64,000 bases of DNA from Bacteroidota bacterium. GTDB lineage: Bacteria > Bacteroidota > Bacteroidia > Chitinophagales > Chitinophagaceae. The stretch's first letter is position 1; each line of letters begins with the position of its first letter. This document shows, in pieces, positions 26,560-34,581 of this stretch. The stretch is from contig JADJSG010000007.1 of NCBI GenBank assembly GCA_016711825.1, positions 62,001 to 126,000 of the forward strand, given 5' to 3'. A program made the translations under genes and the position numbers. The notes under the pieces were generated by a model. It did no database searches. It saw nothing but the letters and a program-made list of their open reading frames with translations, and had not been told where the DNA came from.

Positions 26560-26612
26560 GCAAATGCCCGCTATACGCAGCGCATGGCGCCTGCTGCTAT
26601 CGGGGCTATTGC
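26560..26612. repeat. REP-like compound palindrome
   Basis: At 26566-26606 GCCCGCTAT is mirrored by ATCGGGGC, and the centre GCAGCGCATGGCGCCTGC folds as nested GCGC and GCA/TGC arms. Outer bases AGCA and TGCT extend the pairing. The GC content is far above the surroundings. From memory it resembles GC-rich palindromes with CCCCGATAGC and TATAGCGGG arms found between genes in Flavobacteriia; this was not checked. Confidence 0.55.
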
Positions 26613-26776
26613 TCAAGGTCTTCTTCTTTATTCAGCTGCGATTGCTTGACCCTAAGTTTTTGTCTTTATACATAGTATTGATCCATTCCAACAACCCTTA
26701 TCTAACTTCATGGATATCCTTTCCATTCAAGTTGACAAACTCTATAGACTATAAAAATTTCAACATCAATTCATGC

Positions 26777-26806
26777 TTTGTGGTTACATGAATTCTTGTA
26801 TTTTTG
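26777..26806 (+). promoter_or_regulatory. hutU promoter: TTTG-N18-TATTTTTG
   Basis: TTTG at 26777-26780 and TATTTTTG at 26799-26806 with an 18-nt spacer match the Bacteroidota primary-sigma consensus. The leader before the ATG is about 95 nt. Confidence 0.75.
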
Positions 26807-26907
26807 CCGTTTATGCTAAGTAACACTCCCCTAGACAAATTTGTACCCTTGTCAATGCAGCCGATTGAACCCTTAGCAGTCCTATTCACTCATTTCTAAA
26901 TACACAC

Positions 26908-28551
26908 ATGTCTAAAAGAATCATTAAATCGCCCATCGGCACTACCCTCACTTGCAAAAACTGGATTTCAGAAGCGGCCTATCGTATGATACAAAACAAC
27001 CTTGACCCCGAAGTCGCTGAACGACCCGAAGACTTGATTGTATATGGTGGCTTAGGTAAAGCAGCCCGAAACTGGGAAAGTTTTGATAAAATATTGGAAT
27101 GCCTCATCAAGCTCAATGAAGATGAAACCCTTATGGTGCAAAGTGGTAAACCCGTAGGCGTATTACGCAGTCATAAAGATGCCCCACGTGTACTCATCGC
27201 CAATTCAAATTTAGTTGGCAAATGGGCTACCTGGGAACATTTTCGTGAATTAGATGCCAAAGGACTGATGATGTATGGTCAAATGACTGCCGGTAGTTGG
27301 ATTTATATTGGCTCACAAGGCATCGTGCAAGGTACCTACGAAACGTATTTAAGTTTAGCATCCCAACACTTCAACGCTTCGCTGAAAGGTACCCTAAATG
27401 TTACCGCCGGACTCGGAGGCATGGGTGGCGCACAGCCCCTTGCAATCACCATGAATGAGGGTGTTTGCTTAGCTGCTGATGTAGAAGCGTGGCGCATTCA
27501 AAAAAGATTAGATACACGTTATATCGATAAAATGTATACTGATATTGATGAAGCCATTGATGAATCACTTCGCGCAAAAGCCAATAAGGAAGCTATTTCA
27601 ATTGGGGTTGTGTGCAATGCCGTTGATTTACTCCAACGATTGATTGATCGTAATATCACTCCCGACACCCTCACAGACCAAACCTCGGCACATGATGAAT
27701 TGATTGGGTATTTCCCAGCAAACATGACGGTAGAAGAAGCCAAAACATTAAGAGAAAATAATCCGAATGAATATTGCAGACTTAGCCTCGATACCATGGC
27801 AACCCATGTGCGTCAGATGTTGGAACTGCAAAAGCGTGGAGCCATCACCTTTGATTATGGCAATAATCTTCGTGGACAAGCCAAAGACAAACGAGGCGTA
27901 GTGAATGCGTTTGATTTCCCTGGTTTTGTACCTGCCTATATCCGCCCATTGTTTTGCGAAGGTAAAGGTCCATTCCGATGGGTAGCGCTCAGTGGTGATG
28001 CTGAAGATATTTACAAAACAGACGAAGCCCTCAAAAAATTATTTCCTGAAAATAAGGGACTGATTCGTTGGCTCGAAATGGCCAAAGAAAAAATAGCCTT
28101 TCAGGGACTTCCAGCACGAATCTGTTGGTTAGGAATGGGTGAACGCGAAAAGGCAGGTTTATTATTTAATGAAATGGTTCGCAATGGCGAACTCAAAGCC
28201 CCTATTGTGATTGGTCGCGACCATCTTGATTGTGGTTCAGTGGCCTCCCCTAACCGCGAAACCGAAGCGATGAAAGACGGCAGCGATGCAGTCGGTGATT
28301 GGCCTATACTCAATGCACTTATCAATACCGCTGGTGGCGCAAGCTGGGTATCTTTCCATCATGGTGGTGGTGTGGGTATGGGTTATAGTCTTCATGCAGG
28401 TATGGTGATTGTCGCTGATGGTACAGCAGATGCTGATGCACGTCTCCGTCGGGTATTGTACAATGACCCAGCCATGGGCGTTTTAAGGCATCATGATGCA
28501 GGTTATGAAGAAGCAACTCAATGTGCAGAGAGAAATCATTTAAAAATTTAA
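26908..28551 (+). CDS. hutU: Urocanate hydratase
   Basis: Converts urocanate to 4-imidazolone-5-propionate, step 2 of histidine degradation, using NAD+ as an electrophile. The 547-residue protein is near the usual size and has the family motifs VYGGLGKAARNW, MTAGSWIYIGSQGIVQGTYET, the glycine-rich GGLGGMGGAQPLA, RDHLDCGSVASPNRETE with the conserved active-site cysteine, and SWVSFHHGGGVGMGYS near the end. It has its own promoter. No hutH, hutI, hutG or ftcD is in the window, so the pathway genes are scattered or absent. Its 3' end overlaps the convergent gene at 28548 by four bases. Confidence 0.97.
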   Translation: MSKRIIKSPIGTTLTCKNWISEAAYRMIQNNLDPEVAERPEDLIVYGGLGKAARNWESFDKILECLIKLNEDETLMVQSGKPVGVLRSHKDAPRVLIANSNLVGKWATWEHFRELDAKGLMMYGQMTAGSWIYIGSQGIVQGTYETYLSLASQHFNASLKGTLNVTAGLGGMGGAQPLAITMNEGVCLAADVEAWRIQKRLDTRYIDKMYTDIDEAIDESLRAKANKEAISIGVVCNAVDLLQRLIDRNITPDTLTDQTSAHDELIGYFPANMTVEEAKTLRENNPNEYCRLSLDTMATHVRQMLELQKRGAITFDYGNNLRGQAKDKRGVVNAFDFPGFVPAYIRPLFCEGKGPFRWVALSGDAEDIYKTDEALKKLFPENKGLIRWLEMAKEKIAFQGLPARICWLGMGEREKAGLLFNEMVRNGELKAPIVIGRDHLDCGSVASPNRETEAMKDGSDAVGDWPILNALINTAGGASWVSFHHGGGVGMGYSLHAGMVIVADGTADADARLRRVLYNDPAMGVLRHHDAGYEEATQCAERNHLKI

Positions 28552-28808
28552 GGACACAGTGCATGATGAGCAAACAGTGTTTCAAATAAATGCTTAAACC
28601 GCTGATATTCATTCATTGGTCCGGCTTCTGTACTGTCACTACCATATACGACCTGCATTATACTATCGGCAATGTGAAAATATCTTTCTGGTGTATTATT
28701 GGGTTGAGTTGCCTGCGCATCTAAAAATTGCAGTGGAGTGGGACTTTGACCTTGCATCTTTATATTCGATATGCAAAATATACCTATTAAGAGAATTAGT
28801 TTTTTCAT
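28548..28808 (-). pseudogene. Short exported protein, likely the truncated N-terminus of a larger secreted protein
   Basis: An 86-codon frame with a clear signal peptide (MKKLILLIGIFCISNIKMQGQ). The mature 65 residues (FHIADSIMQVVYG, then GPMNEYQRFKHLFETLF) resemble the start of large Bacteroidota surface proteins, where a helical NEYxRxK segment precedes a beta-rich body. Here the frame ends at once, overlapping the hutU stop codon by four bases. It lies 24 bp downstream of the T9SS gene at 28833 and is probably on the same transcript. Truncation when the hutU region was joined to it is my inference; a genuine small secreted protein cannot be excluded. Confidence 0.55.
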
Positions 28809-28832
28809 AATGAGATTTGGTTTAATGAGGAT

Positions 28833-30494
28833 TTACTGTAATAAAATTTTTTGTGAAAACACTTCATTTTTAAAAGTCGCCTTTACCAGATATGTACCGC
28901 GCGGCCATCCACTAACGGATATGGACTCTTTAGTTTTTGAAGTCTTGAAGCTTTTCACCTTTTTGCCTTCAATGGTATAGATCTCAATGATTGTACCCGG
29001 TTGTAATTTTTCAATATTTATTTCTTCTTTAGCAGGATTGGGGTAAATTATTAACTGCATGACAGTTGAGGTTACGTGGGTAGTGGCATTAGCCCAATGA
29101 TTGTACTTGCCTATCATATAATTTTCTACTAAAAGTGAAGTGTCACAAACATTTGGGCTGGGTGTATAATTAGGACCTTTTGAATCGAAGTATAAATAGT
29201 ATTGTTCATTAGTAAGTGGATTGATTCGTACCAAACGCGGTACCCATCTTACATTGGGGTATCCTATCCTTTGGTGCTTGTATAAGACACCGTTACTGTC
29301 AATATCAATCAGCCAGGTATCGACCTTTCCGATGGCAGTGCCCAAATCGTAATTGTCACTACCCTCCGCACCATCAGCAAAGTGAATAGTATTGCCGTAG
29401 AAGGCATCGGCAAAACTTTCTAAATGATCAGTACCGTCATCGGAAAAACCACCATAAATATGACTCCATACTTTATTACCTAAAGTGTCAACTTTCATCA
29501 CCCAATGATATGAATGATCTCCCTTTGCTAAATAGGGGTAACTGTCCCAACAGTCTCCGTCTTTCCCTGATGTAAATCCCAGTAAATAATACTCCCATTT
29601 ATTCGGATCCTTGTATACGATACTCATTAAGCCATCCACATTAACTGCGGTAGCAGTCCCGTATCTTTTTTGCCAATAAATATTAAAGAGCGTATCCATT
29701 TCCATAAGTATCGTGGCACCCTTTGCAGTAGGCGTATTTACAGCAAATGCACCGTCAGATGTAGTACTAAAGCACACTAAAAGTAAGTGACCATTGGGTA
29801 AAAAGCTAACATCCTCAACGCTGCAGTCACCTGCATTGCTCACTTCGAAAAATTTCAGCCATTTTTTATTAAGCAGAGAATCAGTACAGGCAATGTAACC
29901 ATCTGATGCAAAATCAAAAGGACCATTGCCTACAAAGTCGTACGCGCTTCCGTCAGCCAATCCACAAAAATAAATATCGCCGTTGGGTCCGATTCTAATA
30001 TTTTTAGCCTGGGTTGGATCGTTTGCGCCAGAATAAATCAATTGATGAAGGATATTGCCGTTGGTATCCATGATACATACCCACTCATTAATAGCAAAGT
30101 TGTTATTATTAAGCACGTCTCCATCTAAGGAAGTGCTCATTCCTCTCACCAACAATCGATTATCACCTATATACTTGATTAAATTAAAGTTCTCTCCCCC
30201 GCTGCCACCATATTTTCGTTCCCAAATTAGATTAAAATCTTTATCAAATTTTTTCAATACGGCACTTCCTTGTGTAACAGCAAAATTTATACTATCCGCA
30301 CCTACTATAAAAATGCTGCCAGTTTGCATTAGGAGAAAGTCTTTTATTAAAAAATCTTTATAGGTGGAGCAATATAGCTTTTGAAACGCAAGGTTTTGAG
30401 AATAGGTTCTTGAGAATATACCAGACACTAGCACCAGTATAATTATTGAAGTTTTGAAGAGAACCTGAATAGGTAAAAATTTTATTGTTTTCAT
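28833..30494 (-). CDS. Secreted beta-propeller-like protein with T9SS type-A sorting domain
   Basis: A 553-residue protein with a signal peptide (residues ~1-33, ending RTYSQ). The body repeats a blade-like pattern of FDKDFNLIWERKYGGSGGENF, SGANDPTQAKNIRIGPNGDIYFCG and LGNKVWSHIYGG type, as in SBBP/propeller repeat proteins. The C-terminus (LIIYPNPAKEEINIEKL, IEIYTIEGKKVKSF, PRGTYLVKATFKNEVFSQKILLQ) is a textbook type-A sorting domain. No enzyme motif was recognised. It lies upstream of the truncated gene at 28548 on the same strand. Confidence 0.88.
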   Translation of the reverse strand: MKTIKFLPIQVLFKTSIIILVLVSGIFSRTYSQNLAFQKLYCSTYKDFLIKDFLLMQTGSIFIVGADSINFAVTQGSAVLKKFDKDFNLIWERKYGGSGGENFNLIKYIGDNRLLVRGMSTSLDGDVLNNNNFAINEWVCIMDTNGNILHQLIYSGANDPTQAKNIRIGPNGDIYFCGLADGSAYDFVGNGPFDFASDGYIACTDSLLNKKWLKFFEVSNAGDCSVEDVSFLPNGHLLLVCFSTTSDGAFAVNTPTAKGATILMEMDTLFNIYWQKRYGTATAVNVDGLMSIVYKDPNKWEYYLLGFTSGKDGDCWDSYPYLAKGDHSYHWVMKVDTLGNKVWSHIYGGFSDDGTDHLESFADAFYGNTIHFADGAEGSDNYDLGTAIGKVDTWLIDIDSNGVLYKHQRIGYPNVRWVPRLVRINPLTNEQYYLYFDSKGPNYTPSPNVCDTSLLVENYMIGKYNHWANATTHVTSTVMQLIIYPNPAKEEINIEKLQPGTIIEIYTIEGKKVKSFKTSKTKESISVSGWPRGTYLVKATFKNEVFSQKILLQ

Positions 30495-30914
30495 CTCTAA
30501 ATTAATATTGTAGTAAAGATAGAATTTAAATTACGAGTTAACGCTTTATTATTGTCAATTCTTTAACAATAATCGTTTTTATTTAAAACAGCCAATACCA
30601 ATTTGCTATTTGTTTCGGATATGCAATTATTTTTAAACGCAGTTGAATGTGCATCCATGTTTAATAGGCTTGTATCCAATTTTTGTGTAAAAATATAAAC
30701 TAAAAATAATTAATAGTGGCGTAGTCCATATCAACGTTTTACGTTTCAGGTAAAGTCGTCAATTCAAAAATATTGACATTTAAAGTATTGTCTTCTGTTG
30801 ATGAAAATTGTTTGCTGTATTTTTTTAGGCAGCATGTCTTTGATTGGTGTCAGCTAATTGTCCACTTGGCATGAGTATATTTAAAGCGGATATTGACTGA
30901 GCCACAAAATTACT

Positions 30915-31022
30915 TATACCAACGACACATTAAAGATAGTCCGTTTGTTATGAGCTTAAATGTAATGTGTGTGGGCATTATACCAATATTTTTCAGACTA
31001 CTTATTAAATACATTTGGTATT
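30915..31022 (+). repeat. Dispersed ~110-bp repeat, copy C (best inverted ends)
   Basis: Begins TATACCAACGACAC and ends ACATTTGGTATTA, so its termini are inverted (TATACCAA against TTGGTAT). Its interior also has a second TATACCAATATTT. It is the copy closest to the consensus. Confidence 0.75.
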
Positions 31023-31214
31023 AAAAGAAAAATTAGTTAGCCTATTTATACCGAACATGATTCTGAATAGTTTAATCAATTCTGATCAACCTCCATGCTT
31101 ATCACCTACTTAATTTCTTACAACGGTCTCAGGGCAGGCGTTCGTAGCGGATTTCAACGATACACCGTTTAAAATTTATTCCAAAGCTCAATATTGAAAA
31201 AATCAGATTGAAAA

Positions 31215-31250
31215 GCTACACAGCCGCTATGACACTTTGCGGTGTGTTAG
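31215..31250 (-). terminator. Hairpin after the higBA operon
   Basis: On the minus strand CACACCGC (31239-31246) pairs with GCGGCTGTG (31219-31227) around one bulge, extended by CTA/TAG with another bulge, followed by TTTT. It lies about 18 nt after the antitoxin stop codon. The T-run is short, so termination is only likely. Confidence 0.45.
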
Positions 31251-31264
31251 GGGTATTGCCCTAT

Positions 31265-31570
31265 TTATAAACTAACATTTAAGTTCAAATGTCCACCTAG
31301 TCCAACTTGTATTATTCGCATTAATGTTGAGAGTCTAATATCACTCGAATTATTCTCAATTCTAGAAATGTACGTTTTTGTAGTCCCACACCTTTCAGCA
31401 AGTTGTTCTTGTGTCAAACCTTTCTCCTTACGCAGTTCTTGCAGCATAATTCCAAGCTTGAAAATCTGGAACTCTTGTTCATATGCTTCCCTGGTCGGCG
31501 TACCTTTAACACCATATTCTTTATCTAAGTGAGAAGTAAAAGAAGTTAATTTAGAAGTTGTCTTTGCCAT
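31265..31570 (-). CDS. higA: HigA-type antitoxin (XRE family)
   Basis: A 101-residue DNA-binding antitoxin. Residues ~35-95 are a helix-turn-helix of the XRE/Cro type: GIMLQELRKEKGLTQEQLAERCGTTKTYISRIENN, followed by LSTLMRIIQ. The N-terminal ~30 residues are polar. It overlaps the toxin gene by 20 bp (31551-31570) and follows it, the order seen in HigBA operons. Antitoxins of this type neutralise the partner and repress the shared promoter. Confidence 0.88.
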   Translation of the reverse strand: MAKTTSKLTSFTSHLDKEYGVKGTPTREAYEQEFQIFKLGIMLQELRKEKGLTQEQLAERCGTTKTYISRIENNSSDIRLSTLMRIIQVGLGGHLNLNVSL

Positions 31571-31910
31571 CGTAATATTGTTTTTTTAGTTTTTCCGCCA
31601 GTTCAATTTCGTTCTTGGGGGTCTTTTGGGTTTTCTTTTGAAAGCCGTTCACAAGTATTATTAGATTTCCTTTGTCGAAAAAACTAAACACTCTAAAAAT
31701 ATCTGAACCAACTTCTACTCTAACCTCAAAAAGACCTGTCGAATCGGTTATGTATTTAAAATACTTTTCGGGAACTTTCTCAATTGTTGCTATTAATTCC
31801 AATGTCCAGTTGAATTTCTTCTTAACCGCTGGTTTCAAACCCTCGTAAAATTCTAAGTAATAGTCTTCATAGTAAAAAATCTCCCGAATAAACTCCCCCA
31901 TTGCAGCCAT
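31551..31910 (-). CDS. higB: HigB-type toxin (RelE superfamily, phage-derived Gp49-like)
   Basis: A 119-residue protein of the RelE/HigB fold. It has VKKKFNWTLELIATIEKVPEKYFKYI, LFEVRVEVGSDIFRVFSFFDKGNLIILVNGFQKKTQKTP and a Lys-rich C-terminal helix (IELAEKLKKQYYDG), the usual layout of Gp49-like toxins: Arg on the core strand, then the G-F-x-K-K-T-x-K-T-P turn. Such toxins cut mRNA on the ribosome. A second in-frame ATG three codons on is also possible. A strong promoter lies 11 nt upstream. Confidence 0.88.
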   Translation of the reverse strand: MAAMGEFIREIFYYEDYYLEFYEGLKPAVKKKFNWTLELIATIEKVPEKYFKYITDSTGLFEVRVEVGSDIFRVFSFFDKGNLIILVNGFQKKTQKTPKNEIELAEKLKKQYYDGKDNF

Positions 31911-31921
31911 TAATTATCAAA

Positions 31922-31952
31922 CAAAGTTAGCTAATAAGATAACACAAACAAA
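31922..31952 (-). promoter_or_regulatory. higBA promoter with overlapping palindromic operator
   Basis: On the minus strand TTTG (31949-31952), a 19-nt spacer and TAACTTTG (31922-31929) match the consensus exactly. A perfect palindrome TTAGCTAA (31927-31934) overlaps the -7 box and is the natural candidate operator for the antitoxin. Confidence 0.7.
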
Positions 31953-32056
31953 ATAATCTTTCATGTTATTTGTTATGAGCGGTGACTTTCTGGGCATCGT
32001 CACCACCTTATACCTTACCCCTAACCCCTTTTCCCTGTTTTTCTACAAAATAAATA

Positions 32057-32064
32057 TATCTTTG
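32057..32064 (+). promoter_or_regulatory. -7 box of the GH20 gene (TATCTTTG)
   Basis: Consensus TAnnTTTG box 14 nt before the ATG at 32079. Between higBA and this gene a GGTGAC/GTCACC hairpin also occurs (31981-32004). Confidence 0.55.
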
Positions 32065-32078
32065 AAAAAAATATTTTC

Positions 32079-33875
32079 ATGCGTATTTACAGATTCCTCA
32101 TTGTAAGCCTATTCTTGCTTCACATTCAATCTTTTGCCCAAACTACCATACCTTTTGTACAACAAATCAATGCGGCTTCCAGTAAAATATCTTTGGCTTC
32201 CATTCAATTTATATATACAGAAGATACCGCTCTTTTACAAGAAATCAATACGTTTAATATCTTTTTAAGTAATGCAAATAAACCATCTTTAAAAATAAAA
32301 AAGAGTGATACGGCTGCGATCAAATTGGTATGGAATGAAACGATGAAAGATGAAGCCTATAAGATTGAGCTTGTGGGTAAAAATATTCATATTAGTGGTA
32401 AAAAAAATGGGGTCTTTTATGGTTTGATGACCCTTTTTCAATGGATGACACAATCTGTTGACAAACAAAATTTTGTATTGAGAAACGATATTTACGATTT
32501 CCCTGCATTTACATGGCGGGGGATGCATTTAGATGTTAGTCGTCATTTTTTCCCTACAGGATTTATCAAAAAATATATCGACATTTTGGCAATGCATAAA
32601 ATGAATACTTTTCATTGGCATCTTACCGATGATCAAGGATGGCGTATAGAAATTAAAAAGTATCCATTACTTACAGGTGTTGGAAGTAAAAGAAAAGAAA
32701 CGATGGTAGACAAGCATTTTGACCCTTATCTGGGTGATCGTACCCCCGTAGAAGGTTATTATACCCAAGATCAAATAGCAGATATCGTAAAATATGCGGC
32801 ACTACGTCATATAACCGTTGTACCGGAAATAGAAATGCCCGGTCATGCACAAGCTGCCCTTGCTGCTTATCCTGAATTTAGTTGTAATAAGCAGGCATCT
32901 GAAGTACTAACCAAATGGGGCGTGAGTGAACAAGTATTTTGCAGTGATGACCAAACCATAGCATTTTTAAAAGATATCTTAGATGAAGTGATGGCTTTGT
33001 TTCCCTCAACTTATATTCATATAGGAGGCGATGAAGTACCCAAAGCAAGCTGGAAAGCTTGTGCTGTGTGCCAGCAAAAGATGAAACAACAAAGGCTCAA
33101 AAACGAGAATGAATTGCAAAGTTATTTTATTCGTCAGATAGACGATTATGTAACGTCAAAAGGCAGACGTATCATCGGTTGGGACGAAATACTAGAAGGA
33201 GGACTTGCCGAAAACGCTGCGGTGATGAGTTGGCGTGGTGAAGAAGGTGGTATCAGTGCGGCAAAACAAAAACATCATGTAGTGATGAGTCCGGGATCAC
33301 ATTGTTATTTTGACCATTATCAATCAAAATCAAGCGATGAACCTTTAGCGATTGGAGGATTTACCCCAATTGAAAAAGTGTATAGTTACAATCCCCTTCC
33401 AGCAACCTTATCAGATAATGAAAAAGAATATATACTTGGCGCACAAGGCAATGTGTGGACTGAATACATGCAAATTTCTTCCCAGGTTGAATATATGGCT
33501 GTTCCCCGATTATGTGCCTTATCAGAAGTGCTATGGTCAGGTGATCGCAAACCTGGCTTCGACAACTTTAAAACCAGGCTTAGAACCCATTTTAAAACCC
33601 TTGACCGTTACCAGATATTATATGCTAAAACCATTTTTGACATAACAGCCGAAATCAATACCGTAGGTGGAAAAACCACTGTTGCCTTAAAAAATCATTT
33701 CAAACAAGGTCAAATTCATTATACCACCGATGGCAACCCTCCCAATACAATGTCAGCGATTTACAATGAAAAAAATCCATTGGTGTTTACCCAACATACC
33801 CCGTTGAAAGCTCAATACTTTGAAAATGGTAAAGCATTGGGTGCTGTGTTTACGACAGAGATTTTAACAAAGTAG
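32079..33875 (+). CDS. Beta-N-acetylhexosaminidase, GH20 family
   Basis: Removes terminal GlcNAc or GalNAc from chitin fragments or glycoconjugates by substrate-assisted catalysis. The 598-residue protein has a signal peptide (1-20), the GH20b alpha/beta domain (~25-140), then the (beta/alpha)8 catalytic domain: WRGMHLDVSRHFFP, NTFHWHLTDDQGWRIEIK, VVPEIEMPGHAQAAL, and the catalytic pair D318-E319 in HIGGDEVPK. The C-terminal ~90 residues (IHYTTDGNPPNTMSAIY) form a chitobiase-type beta-sandwich. It is probably periplasmic or outer-membrane associated. No other chitin genes are adjacent. Confidence 0.95.
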   Translation: MRIYRFLIVSLFLLHIQSFAQTTIPFVQQINAASSKISLASIQFIYTEDTALLQEINTFNIFLSNANKPSLKIKKSDTAAIKLVWNETMKDEAYKIELVGKNIHISGKKNGVFYGLMTLFQWMTQSVDKQNFVLRNDIYDFPAFTWRGMHLDVSRHFFPTGFIKKYIDILAMHKMNTFHWHLTDDQGWRIEIKKYPLLTGVGSKRKETMVDKHFDPYLGDRTPVEGYYTQDQIADIVKYAALRHITVVPEIEMPGHAQAALAAYPEFSCNKQASEVLTKWGVSEQVFCSDDQTIAFLKDILDEVMALFPSTYIHIGGDEVPKASWKACAVCQQKMKQQRLKNENELQSYFIRQIDDYVTSKGRRIIGWDEILEGGLAENAAVMSWRGEEGGISAAKQKHHVVMSPGSHCYFDHYQSKSSDEPLAIGGFTPIEKVYSYNPLPATLSDNEKEYILGAQGNVWTEYMQISSQVEYMAVPRLCALSEVLWSGDRKPGFDNFKTRLRTHFKTLDRYQILYAKTIFDITAEINTVGGKTTVALKNHFKQGQIHYTTDGNPPNTMSAIYNEKNPLVFTQHTPLKAQYFENGKALGAVFTTEILTK

Positions 33876-33912
33876 CAAAGGTTTTTTTTAAACGCATTCG
33901 TCATTTATCATT

Positions 33913-33920
33913 TACATTTG
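33913..33920 (+). promoter_or_regulatory. -7 box of the bacilliredoxin gene (TACATTTG)
   Basis: Consensus box 16 nt before the ATG at 33937. Confidence 0.5.
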
Positions 33921-33936
33921 CAAAAAAAATTTGAAT

Positions 33937-34350
33937 ATGTACCCAGCAGAACTCGTTTTACCTATGAAAGCCGAATTGGTTAACCATGGATTTGAAGATT
34001 TAAATACCCCCGAATTAGTTGACAACGCAATGAAACAATCAGGAACAACGCTATTAGTGTTAAACTCAGTATGTGGTTGCAGTGCAGGTACTGCGCGTCC
34101 GGGTGTGATCATGGCTGTACAAAATGCGGTTAAAAAACCGACCCATTGTGCTACTACCTTTGCTGGCTTTGATACAGATGCCGTAAAGCAAGCCAGAACA
34201 TACCTGATGCCTTACCCACCTTCTTCACCTTGTATTGCATTGCTTAAAGATGGTCAATTGGTGCATATGATAGAAAGACATATGATTGAAGGCCGATCAG
34301 CCCAGATGATTGCTGCTAATTTGAATAGTGCCTTTGAACAATATTGTTAA
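33937..34350 (+). CDS. Bacilliredoxin, BrxA/BrxB family (CGC motif)
   Basis: A 137-residue protein of the BrxA/BrxB family. The characteristic C-G-C motif lies in LVLNSVCGCSAGTARP; LPMKAELVNHGFEDL near the start and HCATTFAGFDTDAV and PPSSPCIALLKDG later are all family features. In Firmicutes these proteins remove bacillithiol from oxidised proteins; in Bacteroidota the thiol partner is less certain. A TTG at 33931 would add two residues, but the ATG at 33937 aligns better with family starts and has an A-rich upstream region. Confidence 0.92.
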   Translation: MYPAELVLPMKAELVNHGFEDLNTPELVDNAMKQSGTTLLVLNSVCGCSAGTARPGVIMAVQNAVKKPTHCATTFAGFDTDAVKQARTYLMPYPPSSPCIALLKDGQLVHMIERHMIEGRSAQMIAANLNSAFEQYC

Positions 34351-34581
34351 GGGACTTTGCCAGGTAAATGCAGTAATCGTTCATCCTTTTTATCACCAAA
34401 ATCCGAAAAGGGGCATGAACATCAAAAGGGACAATTGTTTGTCAAATGATGCCATGCAATAGAGCGTATGATGAAGATAGTTGTCGCTTTTCGTTTTTTT
34501 GGTAATTAGAAACTCCGTAGCTTGTATAATAAAATGGTCACCTTTACTCATGATACCCTTTCAACCCTATAAATTAAACAC

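Larger units (their letters stand above)
26353..26907. other. Divergent intergenic region between prfC and hutU
   Basis: Contains the prfC promoter box, dispersed repeat copy B, a 41-bp compound palindrome, a good hutU promoter (26777-26806) and a ~100-nt hutU leader. I see no convincing gene; a 75-codon frame at 26564-26791 covers the palindrome and has no recognisable features. Confidence 0.6.
30495..31264. other. 770-bp gene-poor stretch with repeat copy C
   Basis: Holds dispersed repeat copy C (30915-31022) and a hairpin at the 3' end of the toxin-antitoxin operon. At about 30740-30905 the minus strand has two short open stretches in different frames (one ending GQLADTNQRHAA, one ending FELTTLPET), which may be a decayed gene; support is weak. 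The rest shows nothing recognisable. Confidence 0.5.

Noticed and set aside
26564..26791. 75-codon plus-strand frame upstream of hutU
   Set aside because: It covers the REP-like palindrome and AT-rich leader, has no signal or domain, and ends near the hutU promoter.
31219..31246. Integron attC-like site after higBA
   Set aside because: The bulged stem looks attC-like, but the R' core (GTTRRRY) is missing and no cassette array follows; a terminator explains it better.
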